Assembly: GCF_000715075.1 (NCBI RefSeq)
Contig: NC_134096.1
Location: 63,249,854-63,313,853 of the forward strand
From: Nicotiana tabacum
Taxonomy: Eukaryota; Streptophyta; Magnoliopsida; Solanales; Solanaceae
Direction of reading: 5' to 3'
Length of the DNA: 64,000 nucleotides
Shown here: positions 34,606 through 45,990 of the stretch, in pieces
Layout of the letters: each line of letters starts with the position of its first letter
Position numbering within the stretch: position 1 is the first letter of the stretch
Program-made: the position numbers and the translations under genes
The notes under the pieces: generated by a model
Seen by the model: the letters and a program-made list of their open reading frames with translations, nothing else
What the model was told of the DNA's origin: nothing
The model's database searches: none

Positions 34606-34989
34606 GGGCAAAGGTCCAAATATACCCTTGTACTATACGAAATTGAGTACATTTGCCATTCGTTAATACTTTAGCTCAAATATGCCCTTACCGTCACATA
34701 GTTGGTCCATATATGCCCTTAGAGTTTCACAGTTGGCCCATATATGCCCTTTTCGAAACGGAATTCACTCAAACTAATTAACTCTTTCGTTAATTGTATT
34801 AAAGTGTATTACAAACACTATTTCCTTTTTATTAGTACGTTTTTTTCTTTACCTTTCTCTTTTCTTTCTTCTTTTTTCTTTTCTTCTCTTTTTTTTCCCC
34901 TTTTTTCTTTCTCCCTTATCCGTTTCTTCCATTACTGATGTCTTCTCCATTTTCATCACCAATTTCACTTGACAAAACTCATGAATTCC
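34606..34989 (+). repeat. Left arm of the foldback element
   Basis: Inverted copy of 35372-35764. The two arms share a pyrimidine-rich block and the CTTTTCGAAACGGA word and differ by scattered substitutions and small indels. Confidence 0.9.
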
Positions 34990-35371
34990 AATACTCAAAA
35001 GACCAAAATATTTAAATTGTTTATAGAAAGATAATTTAATGATTAAAAGCCTAGAGTTCAAGTTGTAGTGTTATAAATTTGAGTTGTTAGTCTTTATTCA
35101 GCTGGATATTTTCTATTTTTTTATTAACTATGTAAATTGGGGGTGTACATGGAATGGGTTGGTTCGATTTTTATCAAAATCAAACCAAACCAATTATATC
35201 ATTTTGGATTGTTCGGTTTTGTTGGATTTTCGGATTTTTTGTTACATAAATATTATTTCAATCTTACTTTGTTAAATTTTTTAGAACTAAATATATGTTC
35301 AGTAAAAATTTAAAAAATAAAAACATATGATCTATAAAAATATTCTTATGGGAGAATTTTCTTAGTAATTA

Positions 35372-35764
35372 GAATTTATGAGTTTTGTCAAGTGAAATTG
35401 GTGATGAAAATGGAGAAGACAGCAGTAATGGAGAAAATCGGATAAAGGAGAAAGAAAAAGGAAAGAAAAAGGGAAAAAAAGAGAAGAAAATAAAAAATAA
35501 GAAAGAAAAGAGAAAGGTAAAGAAAAAAAAGTACTAATAAAAAGGAAATAGTGTTTGCAATACACTTTAATACAATTAACGAAAGAGCTAATTGGTTTGG
35601 GTGGATTCCGTTTCGAAAAGGGCATATATGGGCCAACTGTGTAACTTTAAGGGCATATATGGACCAACTATGTGACGGTAAGGGCATATTTGAGCTAAAG
35701 TATTAACGAAGGGTAAATGTGCTCAATTTTGTATAGTATAAGGGCATATTTGGACATTTTTCGC
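35372..35764 (-). repeat. Right arm of the foldback element
   Basis: Inverted copy of 34606-34989. Its outer end reads GTCCAAATATGCCC on the minus strand against GTCCAAATATACCC at the left end. Confidence 0.9.
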
Positions 35765-35876
35765 AGATTATATTACATGAGTTGGTTAAAAATCTGTAAT
35801 TGGATTTACAATTAATTAATTCACATTAAAGTTTTTACTTTTGGAAGATACCATTTGCTCTTTTTATCAGTTACTT

Positions 35877-36499
35877 TATAGGGTAAAATCGGTCCATATT
35901 AAATGCTCGAATGACAGAGTGACACGTAGAATCCGGGAGGGGGAGGGGGGGGGGAGGGCAGACAGAAGATGAAGCAAGTGACAACCAAGACCGACAACAG
36001 CTTTGGTTGGCACCGGGTAGATCCCGAAAGGAAAACTATCGACATGAGCAAACGAATACTTGTCACCAGTTGTTATTCAATGAAGAATATTCCTCTGTAT
36101 TAAGTAAGCAGCCGTTACAGAGAATTTTGACACTTGCCATTACATGTCCATCAATGACCCCCATTATTGTCATTTAAGAGGGGTTTGATCCTAGGACCTT
36201 GTTCCCTAGGTATAGCTATAAATAGTGGCTTCAACAGCCATTGTAACACAGAAAATTCTCTGACAAACTTATGCTACACACTATTCCAAGCTAAATAACA
36301 CTTTATTTTCTGTCTAACACTATTCTTAATTCTTCCTAAGGAAACCTTGCTCCCGAAATCAAGTTATATGCTATTTTATCTCAATTTCAACGCTAAGCCT
36401 TGTATTTTATTTAATTCATTTATCATTTTTGGGATTAAATCGATTTGCTTGTTTATAAACCACGATATAATTTCAACTGTACCATTTTATGGGTAAACA
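35877..36499 (+). repeat. Tat-type element 3, 5' LTR
   Basis: Ends GGGTAAACA directly before the primer site. The start is set at TATAGGGTAAAATCGG, by analogy with the TGTATACGGTTAAAATCG start of the other Tat elements, and cannot be confirmed without the 3' LTR. The TATA box TATAAATA lies at 36217-36224. A G-rich run is at 35937-35956. Confidence 0.75.
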
Positions 36500-36501
36500 G
36501 T

Positions 36502-36519
36502 TTGGCGCCCACCGTGGGG
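36502..36519 (+). promoter_or_regulatory. Tat-type element 3 primer-binding site
   Basis: TTGGCGCCCACCGTGGGG starts two bases after the LTR end, identical in placement to elements 1 and 2. Confidence 0.8.
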
Positions 36520-36603
36520 TTAGACAGATGTGTAATTGAGTTGATTCTTGCATCTATTACTAACGTGTTTGATTCTTTGTTTCATAGAAAAAATAAAAAA
36601 AAA

Positions 36604-36833
36604 ATGGCAGCTAATGATGTCAACATCACACACAACATTGAGGCGCAAGAGAATCTGCCTCAATATGAGGATTCGATCAGCGACTCCCGCAATGAGGAGG
36701 ACGTAGCAACTCCGAAACATGGGGGTGTTATCCCCGACATGTGCGGGAGACAACTCCTGATGACGCTGAGGACGAGTACGTTGCAAAAACCGTAAGAATC
36801 TTGAGGGAGCAACAAAAGATCATCATGGGCCAT
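36604..36833 (+). pseudogene. Tat-type element 3 gag, first part
   Basis: The start MAANDVNITHNIEAQENLPQ (ATG at 36604) follows the LTR by about 100 bp. A frame shift after about 40 codons leads to VRILREQQKIIMGH in another frame. The reading is then cut by the Athila-like element at its duplicated GCCAT and resumes at 48417. This is the leader or coiled-coil part of gag; the capsid domain lies beyond the insertions. Confidence 0.75.
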
Positions 36834-38369
36834 TGATAAGTGGGGATTTTGGCTACTTATTAGCGCCCTTTAGCTTTCGTTTTAGTTCAACAATGCTTAA
36901 TTTTGTTCCCGAAAACTGATAAAATATGCTTAATTACAGTAATATTGGAAGATGCGCTCCCGAGATGAAATCCAACTCAAGAAGGAGTAATCTAAACTCA
37001 AGGACAAAAACAGGCACAAAAGCTGAGAAGTGCGGACCACAGAATATCATATGCGACCGCAGGTTGTGAAGAATCTTCCATCAGATAATGTTGCAAAGTG
37101 CGGTCCGCACATGAAGTGTGCGGCCACAGAAGCTGGGTCAGAGCAAAAGTTCAGATAACCTGCATCTCAAGTCTACCAAAAGTGCGGACCTTACAATTAT
37201 TGTGCGGCCGCCGAAGAAGAGCAACGCGGCCGCAGTCACATTTGTGCGAACCGTAGAAGAACAGGGTACGACCGCACTTGCAATTGTGCGAACCGAAGAA
37301 AGAGTTCAGTGCGGCCGCAGATCAGAATTATGCGGCCGCAGATTTCCAATCCTGTCAAGCTGAAGAAAAGTGCGAACTACACATAGAATTGTGCGGCCGC
37401 AAAATCTCTGAAGGGCATTTTTGTCCGAAAATTTCAGCCATGTATAAATAGAAGAGTTTCACTTTTTAGGTTAACTTTTGACATCAGCTGCTACAATAGA
37501 CGGTTCCTTTTTACTCTTTTAAATAGTTTTTGCTATTTTGAGCTTTTTGAACATAAAGTTTATCAATTTAATTAGCAATATGGGTTTAATTATCATTTTT
37601 TCTTTATTTTCTTCCAATATAAGCATGAGTAGCAAGATTTTTACTAGGGCTGTGACCCAACCCTAGTGTATAAACTTAATGGGTGTTTGATTTATTGCTT
37701 GTTTATGGTTGTGTGTTTAATATTTAGCCTTGGTTTTGCTTTTGTTTGAAGAATTAATGGTTGCAAACATTAGTTGATGCCTATTTGACTTGGTCTCTAC
37801 TTGAGAAAGAGAGACTTAGTTTAGAAAAACTTGGCTAACAAGAAATTGGGTCAATCGAGAGATTGATAAGCCCAATTAAAGGGTCGAACCTAGAGATAGT
37901 AAAATCCGACTTGAGCTTTTATTCAACCGTTTTGTTCAATACCCATTTGGACTTGAAAAAGCTAAATTGGGAAAAATCACTCTCTGACCGAGAGGTATTG
38001 AGTGGTAATTGAGTGTTGATAGCTATAATACACCCCGACCAATAAAATAAGCTTTAAAGTTTACAACCCATTAAGCAACACACCTAGGTAAAGGTCATAG
38101 CCCTAGGCCGTTTATCTCATTTGAAAAATAACAAAAATAATTTCCTAGTTTCAGTCTTTAAATTACAATCGTAGTAAAATTTAGGTTTTTAAACAACCAA
38201 ACTTTGCGAAAGTGAAAATTTAGATATACAAACTCACACACTAAGATATATACTACTAACTCCCATTAATATAGCTCCCTACGGAATTCGACCCCGACTC
38301 TTGTTGGATATTACTATTTCATCGACCGTTTTCATAACCTCGAATAGAGGAGTGAACTTGTCGAGATCA
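36834..38369 (+). repeat. Athila-like 5' LTR
   Basis: 1536 bp, TGATAAGTGGGG to CGAGATCA. The TATA box TATAAATA is at 37443-37450, preceded by an array of TGCGGNCCGCA-type dyads (about 37028-37420). It is visibly diverged from the 3' LTR, more in the first third than in the rest. Confidence 0.94.
37028..37420. repeat. TGCGGNCCGCA dyad array, Athila-like 5' LTR
   Basis: About 13 words such as TGCGGTCCGCA, TGCGGCCGCA, TGCGACCGCA and decayed relatives, in pairs joined by (A/T)-rich ATTGTG or CATGAAGTG linkers. They lie just upstream of the TATA box at 37443. The matching array in the 3' LTR is at 47068-47455. Confidence 0.88.
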
Positions 38370-38374
38370 ATTTT

Positions 38375-38392
38375 TGGCGCCATTGCCGAGGA
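38375..38392 (+). promoter_or_regulatory. Athila-like primer-binding site
   Basis: TGGCGCCATTGCCGAGGA, five bases after the 5' LTR, close to the tRNA-Asp-type site TGGCGCCGTTGCCGGGGA used by Athila elements (from memory). Confidence 0.8.
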
Positions 38393-38412
38393 GCTAAAAA
38401 CAGGGTGCAATC

Positions 38413-39838
38413 ATGGCAAACAATGATCTTAGAAACATAGTCATGGGGATATGGATGTTGAGGATGATCAAATGGATGAGGTCCCTCTTGAACCTCAGGC
38501 CAATAGACGAGGCCGACCACCTCAAGACAATGTACCTGCTCTACTCCCACCTCCACCCCGAGCAGATCCACACCGGGTGTTGCCGAATGAAGGGTATGCA
38601 AGTGCTATAGTCCCTCCCCGTATTAGGGCGGGCAACTTACAAATAACCAACGTGATGCTCACTTTGATTGAGCAACGAGGGTTCTTTACCGGAGCACCGA
38701 GTCAAAATGCAGATAAACATTTGAAGGGGTTCGTAGATACGTGTTGGGGGAGCAAACAAACAAATATTTCTGATGATGCTTTGAGGCTAAGGCGTTTTCC
38801 CTTCTCTCTACGGGGGAAAGCTTTAGATTGGTTGAAACGTTTTCCAAATCATTCCATTCATACTTGGGATGAACTAGAGGAGAAATTTATCTCTAAGTAC
38901 TTCTCTCCCGGGCACATGGCTATTCTTCGGGATGAAATTCTAGCATTCAAGCAAGAGCCCAATGAACCACTACACGAGATATGGGAAAGATATAGAACAA
39001 TGGTGAAAGAGTGCCAAAACAATGATATGACGGAGAACATGATTCAATAAACTTTCTATCGGGGGATCAATACAACCAACCAATGTGTAGTGAATCAACT
39101 TGCCGGTGGGAACTTCATGACTACGCCTTATGCGGAGGCATGTGATATCTTGGATGAGATGGCGGATACTTCTTCGGCGTGGAAATCTCGAGCTAATGTT
39201 CCACAAGGTGACACCAATGTGATTCACCTTCACAAAGAGTTGCATGATCATGGACAAGCCATAGCCGAGTTGACTACCACCATGAACCAATTGACAAAGG
39301 CTCAACTTCAACAAGTGCAAAACCCGAGGTAATTCAATGCAATGGAGTGAGTAAATATAATGGTGAACAAGCGAAGAACAAGAAGTCCACAAGTGCAACA
39401 AAGAGTGGATAATTTTGTGCAAGATGATAGTGGATTTGCTCAAGATGAATCTTACAATGACCAAGAAGAGGAGGTCCAATATGTGAACAATTTTCAAGGA
39501 AAAAGAAACAACTTCCAAGGCCCTAGTCAACAACAATGGAGAACTTCAAACAATCAAGGCAATTGGAATTCTCAAAATCAAGGTAATTGGAATGGTGGAA
39601 ACAATTAAGGTAATTGGAGTGGAATCAATAACCAAGGAAATTGGCATAACAATAATAACCAAGGCAATTGGGGAGGCAACAACCAAGGCGGGTGGAACAA
39701 CAATCAAGGAAATCAGGGGTCGGATTTTCAAAGGCCCCCAATATCTCAACAACCGAGCAACCCACCCCTTATCCTTCCCATGGTCCTAGTTCTTCCAACA
39801 ATGAAATGGTCCGTATTGAGAACATGTTCAAATAAATT
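38413..39838 (+). pseudogene. Athila-like gag
   Basis: The start MANNDLRNIVMG (38413) shifts frame within about 15 codons into a long open piece to 39050. This piece carries the retrotransposon gag domain: DDALRLRRFPFSLRGKALDW, WDELEEKFISKYFSP and LHEIWERYRTMVKECQNNDM. A TAA at 39048-39050 and further stops (39330-39332, 39606-39608) break it. The region after the gag domain has a coiled-coil stretch (ELTTTMNQLTKAQLQQVQNP) and, at about 39540-39720, an asparagine/glycine-rich block of NQGNW repeats in place of an evident zinc knuckle. Confidence 0.85.
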
Positions 39839-41332
39839 ATGGAGAAGAATGCCAATTCCGATTCCCAACTTGCTTCACACAATACATCGATCCGCAATCT
39901 AGAGGTGCAAATGGGTCAAATCTCTCAAGCTCTAAATTATCGTCCTAAGGGGGCACTACCAAGTGACACGGTGGTGAACCCGAATGGTGGGAACAATACG
40001 GGGAATGCCATGGCCGTTACTACAAGAAATGGAAGAGGTGGGAATGTACCCACCTCAAGTCAAAGGCAACTTATGGATGATGAGCAAGTGGTAGAAAAAG
40101 AGAAGATCCTAACCAATGTAGTGCAAGCTAATAATGAAGTGCGAATTGATATTGATGACACATCGAACGAGACTCAAGAGAAAGTGAACCTATCTAGGGA
40201 GCATGCGATTGACATACCGGAACCGGTAGTGCAAAAGGCTAAGGCATCATTGCCTAAGCCACCTCCTCCATATCCTCAAAGGCTTGCCAAGAAAAATGGC
40301 GAGAATCAATTTAAAAATTTCATTGATATGATGAAGAGTCTCTCGATAAATATGCCATTACTTGAAGACTTGGAGCAAATGCCCGGATATGCAAAGTTTA
40401 TGAAGAACTTGGTGACAAAGAAGCGATTGATGAATTTTGAAACTATCAAAGTCACTCACCAAGTGAGTGCAATTGTGCATTTGATTTCTCCTAAATTGGA
40501 AGATCCCGATACTTTCACAATCTCTTGCACCATTGGAAGTGCCGAGTTTGCCAAAGCTCTTTGTGATCTTGGGGCAAGTATCAATTTGATGCCCTATTCG
40601 GTTTTTAAGAAATTAGGAATTGGGAAACCAAGACCCACATCTATGATATTATAAATGGCCGATCGTACAATGAAAAGACTGTTGGGGGTGATTGAGGATG
40701 TATTGGTTCGAGTTGACAAGTTCATTCTCCCGGCGGATTTTATTATTCTTGATTGTGGAATGGACTATGAGGTCCCGATTATTCTTGATAGACCTTTCCT
40801 TGCTACAGGGAAGGCGCTTGTTGATGTGGAATCCGGAGAACTCACTTTTCGGGTGGGTGATGAAAAGGTAGTGTTCCACGTGTGCAAAACTATGAGGCTA
40901 CCGAATAGTAATGAAGTGTGTTCGTTCGTAGACTTGGTGAGCGGTGTGCTTATTGATGATACAAGTGCCACGATTAATGTGGGTGACATGTTGGAGACCG
41001 TCTTGCTAAATTTTGATGATTATGAGATGGATGGCTTCATGGAATGTGTTAATTCTTTGCAAGGAATGAGGTCGTACAACTATGCACCCCGGAAGCTTTC
41101 CTTGGATCTTGAGAATAGGAAAACTCCTCCTACTAAGCCTTCAATTAAAGAGCCTCTTATCTTGGAGTTGAATCCATTGCCTCTACATCTCAGGTATGAA
41201 TTCCTTTGCCCTTGTTCTACTTTACCGGTTGTTCTTTCCTCTAGTTTAACTAACGTGCAGGTTAACTCTACATTGGCTGTGCTCCACAAGAGGAAGAAAG
41301 CTATTGGGTGGACTTTGGTGGATATTCGGTGA
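39839..41332 (+). pseudogene. Athila-like protease region
   Basis: Two long open pieces (39839-40654 and 40655-41332) lie in the same frame, separated by one TAA at 40652-40654. The first holds PPPPYPQRLAKKNGENQFKN and the protease core FAKALCDLGASINLMPYSVF. The second holds the flap and downstream strands (LPADFIILDCGMDYEVPII, LDRPFLATGKALVDVESGEL). Asp, Gly and Ala of the active-site word are kept as D-L-G-A, the form usual in this lineage. The last part leads into RT (LHKRKKAIGWTLVDIR). Confidence 0.83.
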
Positions 41333-41389
41333 ATAATCCCCTCATTTTGCATGCACAAGATTAACTTGGAGGAAGATTCCTAACCCTCC

Positions 41390-42923
41390 ATAGAACATCA
41401 AAGGATACTCAATGAAGCCATGCAAGACGTGGTCAAAAAGGAGATCATCAATTGGTTAGATGTCGGGGTGGTATACCCCATTTCCGACAGTTCGTGGCCT
41501 TCTCTGGTGCAATGTGTCCCTAAGAAGGGAGGCATAACTGTGGTCACCAATGATAAGAATGAGTTGATTCCAACACGAACAATGACCGGGTGGAGAGTGT
41601 GTATGGACTATCGGAAGCTAAACAAAGTGACAAGGAAAGACCATTTCCCACTCCCCTTTCTTAACCAAATTCTTGATAGGTTGGCTGGCCGTGCTTTCTA
41701 TTACTTTCTAGATGGATCTTCGGGCTACAACCAAATCCTTATTGCCCCGGAAGATCAAGAGAAAATAACTTTCACTTGTCCCTATAGCACTTTTGCTTTC
41801 AAGCGGATGCCATTTGGCTTATGCAATGCATCGACAACTTTTCAACGGTGTATGATGGTGATCTTTACGGATATGGCCGAGGACTACCTTGAAGTCTTCA
41901 TGGATGACTTTTCGGTAGTCGGGGATTCCTTTGATGATTACTTGACAAATTTGGATAAAGTATTGGCAAGGTGTGAAGAAACGAACTTGGTGTTGAATTG
42001 GGAGAAATGTCATTTCATGGTCGAGGAGGGAATTTTGCTTGGCCACATAATTTCAAAGAAGGGCATTGAGGTTGACAAGGTGAAGATAGAGGTGATTTCT
42101 AAACTTCCACCTCTAACATCAGTGAAAGGCGTGAGAAGTTTCTTGGGTCACGCGGGTTTCTACCGGCGCTTCATAAAGGATTTTTCCAAAGTGGTGAACC
42201 CCTTGTGCAAGATTTTTGAGAAAGATGCTAAGTTTCACTTCAATGATGATTGCATAAGATCCTTTGAATTGCTAAAGTTTAAATGGACAATAACTCCCAT
42301 TATCATCCGCTCCTAATTGGAGTATTCATTTTGAGCTCATGTGCGATGCTAGTGATGTAGTGGTTGGAGCAGTTTTGGGGCAACGTATCAACAAGATTTT
42401 TCATCTGATCTACTATGATAGTAAGACCAGGAATGATGCCCAAGTAAATTACACCGTTACTGAAAAAGAGCTCTTTGCCATTGTGTTTGCAATTGAGAAG
42501 TTCTGCCCATACTTGATGGGTGCAAAGGTTATTGTTCATACGGATCATGCGGCACTTCGCTATCTTATGAGCAAGAGAGATTCAAAAGCTAGGTTGATAA
42601 GATGGGTGCTATTGTTGCAAGAGTTTGATATTGACATTCAATATCGGAAAGGGAGTAAAAATCAAGTGACAGACCACTTGTCTCGTTTGGAGGAGGAGGG
42701 GAGGCCGCATGATGGCCTTCAAATCAATGACTCCTTCCCCGATGAGAAACTCTTGGCCATTTCAATAAAGGAGGTGCCATGGTTCGCCGGTCTAGAAAAC
42801 TTCCTTGTATGTGGAATCATCCCGGATGAGTTCTCTTCAAATCAAGGAAGAAGCTCAAATGGGATTGTCAAGATTATTATTGGGACGAGCCTTACGTCTT
42901 TCAGATTTGCATGGATGGGGTAA
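41390..42923 (+). pseudogene. Athila-like RT and RNase H
   Basis: RT is nearly intact over 41420-42316: WRVCMDYRKLNKVTRKDHFP, FYYFLDGSSGYNQILIAPED, FAFKRMPFGLCNASTTFQRC, catalytic FMDDFSVVG (near 41895-41925) and GHIISKKGIEVDKVK. A frame change near 42316 leads to RNase H at 42339-42700 ([55 protein letters not shown]). The tail [17 protein letters not shown] and [11 protein letters not shown] is conserved. The domain would copy the element RNA into DNA and remove the RNA strand. There is no second RNase H, in contrast to the Tat elements. Confidence 0.88.
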
Positions 42924-44104
42924 TTAGAATATGTGTACCGGATAAAGAGCAAAATATTATTCTTGAGGCTTGCCATTATTCGCCTTATGGTGGTCACCAT
43001 GGCGGAGCAAGAATGACGGCTAAAGTGCTAAGTTGTGATTTGTATTGGACCACTCTCTACAAAGATGCAAGTGATATGGTGAAAAGATGTGATGAATGCA
43101 AACGGGCTGGTGGAATCTCGAAGAAGAATAAAATGCCTCTCACTACCATTTTGAAGATCTATATCTTTGACGTGTGGGGTATTGACTTCATAGGTTCTTT
43201 TGTGAGTTCTTGTGGAAACACCTACATCTTGATCGTGGTTGATTATGTGTCTAATTAGTTTGAGGTCGTTGCTCTACCCAACAATTAAGTGATGAGTGTG
43301 GTGGCATTCTTGAAGAAGAATATTTTCACAAGATTTGGTACTCCGCGAGCTATCATAAGCGATGTGGAGTCATATTTTTGCAACAAGGTGTTTGACATTT
43401 TGCTTATTAAGTATGGAGTCACTCATAAAGTTACGACTCCCTACCATCCTCAAGCTAGCGGTCACGTGGAAGTCTCCAACCGGGAGATAAAGAGTATCTT
43501 GTCAAAAACTGTGAATGCTAACCGAACGGATTGGTCAAAGAAGCTTGATAATGCACTATGGGCCTATCAGACTGCTTTCAAAACTCCTATTGGGATGTCT
43601 CCATACTAGTTGGTATTTGGCAAAGCTTGTCATTTTTCGATGGAACTTGAGCACAAAGCCATGTGGGCTTTAAAGAAGCTGAATCTTGATTGGGATGCAG
43701 CCGCTAACTTGCGGGTTGCACATCTGAATGAATTGGGTGAATTCCGGTATCATACATATGAAAGTTCATCCTTGTACAAAGAGATAATGAAGTAACTTCA
43801 TGACAAATATATCCGAAATAAGGAGTTCAAGGTGGGCGATCTTGTTTTGCTGTTCAACTCACGATTGAAGATATTTCCCGGAAAGCTGACACCTTTGAAA
43901 TTGTGGGTGTGACACCTTTGAAAGTTCACCTTTGAAATCCCGATATGAAAGTTCACCTTTGAAATTGTGGGTGTGACACCTTTTGGTGCATTGGACTTGA
44001 AGAACAAAAATGATTAGGTATTCCGAGTCAATGGTCACCGAGTGAAGCATTATTTGGGACAAGATGATGATGGACACGTGGTGGCAGTTATTCATTTGAA
44101 GTGA
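42900..44104 (+). pseudogene. Athila-like integrase
   Basis: A zinc-finger region with ACHYSPYGGHHGGARM and KRCDECKRAG is followed by the catalytic core IFDVWGIDFIGSFVSS (first Asp), a second Asp region near 43340-43380 ([10 protein letters not shown], where DxGSHF-like words are usual) and [16 protein letters not shown] with the Glu. The core continues through [20 protein letters not shown], then after a TAG at 43607-43609 LVFGKACHFSMELEHKAMWA and NELGEFRYHTYESS. The C-terminal part near 43830-44104 ends with QDDDGHVVAVIHLK. It is disrupted by an in-frame TAG at 43256-43258, a TAA at about 43286, and a small tandem duplication at 43887-43985. Confidence 0.85.
43887..43985 (+). repeat. Local duplication in Athila-like integrase C-terminus
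   Basis: The words ACACCTTTGAAATTGTGGGTG and AAAGTTCACCTTTGAAA (each partly) recur so that GTTCACC and GTGTGACACCTTT each appear twice within 100 bp. The duplication is not found in an ordinary integrase end and shifts the reading. Confidence 0.75.
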
Positions 44105-44289
44105 TGGTAATCTGCGTCATGCCGCGACGTTAAATCAGGCGCTTCTTGTGAGGCAACCCATGTTTTCTTTTTCTTTTTCTTTTCTTCTTTTGTAGATAGG
44201 TCTTATTTTGTGCTAACTGGATTTGAAGTGTGTTGCAAGAATGAGTGTGCTTTACACGAACTGTGCTTAGAAAATTGGCTAAGTGTGGA

Positions 44290-44510
44290 AAAAAGTGCGG
44301 ACCGCACAATTTTGAATGCTACAACAGAAGGCAACTACAACCACACAATTCTTGTGCGAACCGCACAAATTGAGATGAAAATTGCAAACTCTCTGAAGTT
44401 TGGTCTGTCACAGATATGGCCAATCTGCGGCCGCACATTGAATTATGCGGTCCGCAGTCAAAATCTACGGTTGCACCATAAATTGTGCGGACCGCAGGTC
44501 AACAAAAACT
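44290..44510. repeat. TGCGGNCCGCA dyad array, Athila-like 3' region, first
   Basis: Words TGCGGACCGCAC, TGCGAACCGCAC, TGCGGCCGCAC, TGCGGTCCGCAG and TGCGGACCGCAG in 220 bp, the same motif as in the LTR though this is not LTR sequence. Confidence 0.85.
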
Positions 44511-44984
44511 ATTGAGCCTCGAGGTAACACAGTGCTGACCACAGAAGGAAGTTTGCATCCGTACTCCTCCTTTGTTTCCCAAGTCTGCCTGCAAGTATAA
44601 ATAGTAGCCTAAGGCTACTATACTAAGTTTTTTACCTCTCTAAGCACTCTAAATTCTAAAACTTGGAAATCATTTGTTCAATCATCCACCACACTCCATA
44701 CACATTTGTGTTCACTTAGTTGCAGTCCTTCATATCTGGTATGTCTAATTTCTCATAGAATTTTTCAACTTTTAGTTAAATTTATAATTTGTTAGATAGT
44801 TTTAGGCCATTTGTCAATAGATTTCAATTTTACTACCATGTGGGGTTTAATCTGTGTTGAGTCAACTGCTAATTTCTTTATGGGTACTGGGTAAATTGAT
44901 TTGCATGCTTAATTGTTAATATCATGTCAATTGTTGAAGAATTTTGTAAATCCTAGGAGTCTGATCGACTTTGGTTTGAAACCT

Positions 44985-45335
44985 GCGGTCGCACTTGAAA
45001 TTGTGTAGACCGCAAAAATTCCACCGCGGCTGCACAAGAAATTGTGCGGTCCGCAAAAGTAGAGAATATGGTTCTTTGATCAAGCATGATTCTGCGGCTG
45101 CACTTGAAATTGTGCAGACCGTAGAAATTTCACCGCGGCTACAGAAAAGTGTGTGCGGCCGCAGATCAGACCGATCTCTGTCATCAGAGAGTTGGAACTT
45201 TTTGGAAATCTAATGTGCAGCCGCAATGAGAAATGTACGGACCGCATTTCTATTCTGCTGTCACGCACAAATTTATATGGACCATAGTTCCATTTCTGCG
45301 ACCGTACTTGTAATTGTGCGGACCACACTTCCCTA
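44985..45335. repeat. TGCGGNCCGCA dyad array, Athila-like 3' region, second
   Basis: Pairs such as GCGGTCGCAC and GTAGACCGCAA, GCGGCTGCAC and GTGCGGTCCGCAA alternate with CTTGAAATTGTG or AAGAAATTGTG linkers, up to CGGACCACA near 45325. Confidence 0.85.
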
Positions 45336-45416
45336 CCCTGCACTCATGTTCTACACTGTGATATACTGTATGTGTGCAATTGAATTACAACTGACTTCTG
45401 CTTTTGCTTGTTATGG

Positions 45417-45990
45417 AAAATGGTTAGATCTCGTAGCCGCGGTGACACTTCAAAGGGAAGGGGTGAACCTTCCAGAGGTCGAGAAAAAAGAACTTTACCC
45501 CTCACCCTCCAAATGATAATCACCAAGAAAGCTACAGTCGGCCAAGGAAGACAGCCCGAGACCTCCAAATCTAGTTCATATGCCCCATATCGGGAAGCAT
45601 CGGAGGGCGACTCAGTGCAAGAGCAGCCTGCAGTCCAATCATAGCCACATCAGCCACAGGGAAGGTATTAACTCCGGGTCGAGCCTTCTTCCTCACATAG
45701 CACTTCCGAGGGTTCGGAGAGTGCAAGTCAGGCTTTAGAGTCCTCTTCGACACTTGTCCCTGAGTCACCAGTAGCTACAGTTGACGATATTCTGGACGAT
45801 GGCCGAGGGGGTGATACTACAATTGCCGACCTTGAGAGGTCGGAGAATAAAGAGGTCTGGAAGGACCATTTTGTGAGTCTAGCTACCTTCACCAGCTTCC
45901 TTCGCTGGTGGCCGGTGAGATCGCTCACTCTTGAGCGATAGTTCCAGCTTTAAGATCTTGACAAGTACAATCCAGAAACAAGCCTTTATC
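45417..45990 (+). pseudogene. Athila-like second ORF remnant
   Basis: A serine/arginine/glycine-rich N-terminus (MVRSRSRGDTSKGRGEPSRG) runs to a stop at 45642-45644 (frame open from 45408). The later VPESPVATVDDILDDG and SENKEVWKDHFVSLATF stretches lie in other frames. Its position between integrase and the 3' LTR suits the extra ORF of Athila elements. No signal peptide, fusion region or transmembrane segment is visible, so an envelope function is not supported. Confidence 0.5.

Larger units (their letters stand above)
34606..35764. mobile_element. Foldback element with long inverted arms
   Basis: 1159 bp. Left arm about 34606-34989 and right arm about 35372-35764 are inverted copies around a 382-bp centre. 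The perfect 8-bp direct repeat AGATTATA flanks it (34598-34605, 35765-35772). The arms hold repeated GGGCATATATGG(G/A)CCAACT and GGGCATATTTG words, and a C/T-rich (opposite strand A/G-rich) section. The arms translate to phenylalanine/serine-rich frames, which are composition artefacts. The centre contains a GGTTGGTTCGATTTTT-type repeat and no gene. The 8-bp duplication fits hAT, or a MULE with one mismatch in nine. Confidence 0.85.

Noticed and set aside
34744..34938. Phenylalanine/serine-rich reading frame in the left foldback arm and its twin at 35362-35625
   Set aside because: Both come from the pyrimidine-rich section of an inverted repeat. The translation is low-complexity and has no start context or motif.
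45080..45343. Minus-strand frame in the Athila-like 3' region as an envelope gene
   Set aside because: It arises from the dyad array, and no signal peptide or transmembrane segment is visible.
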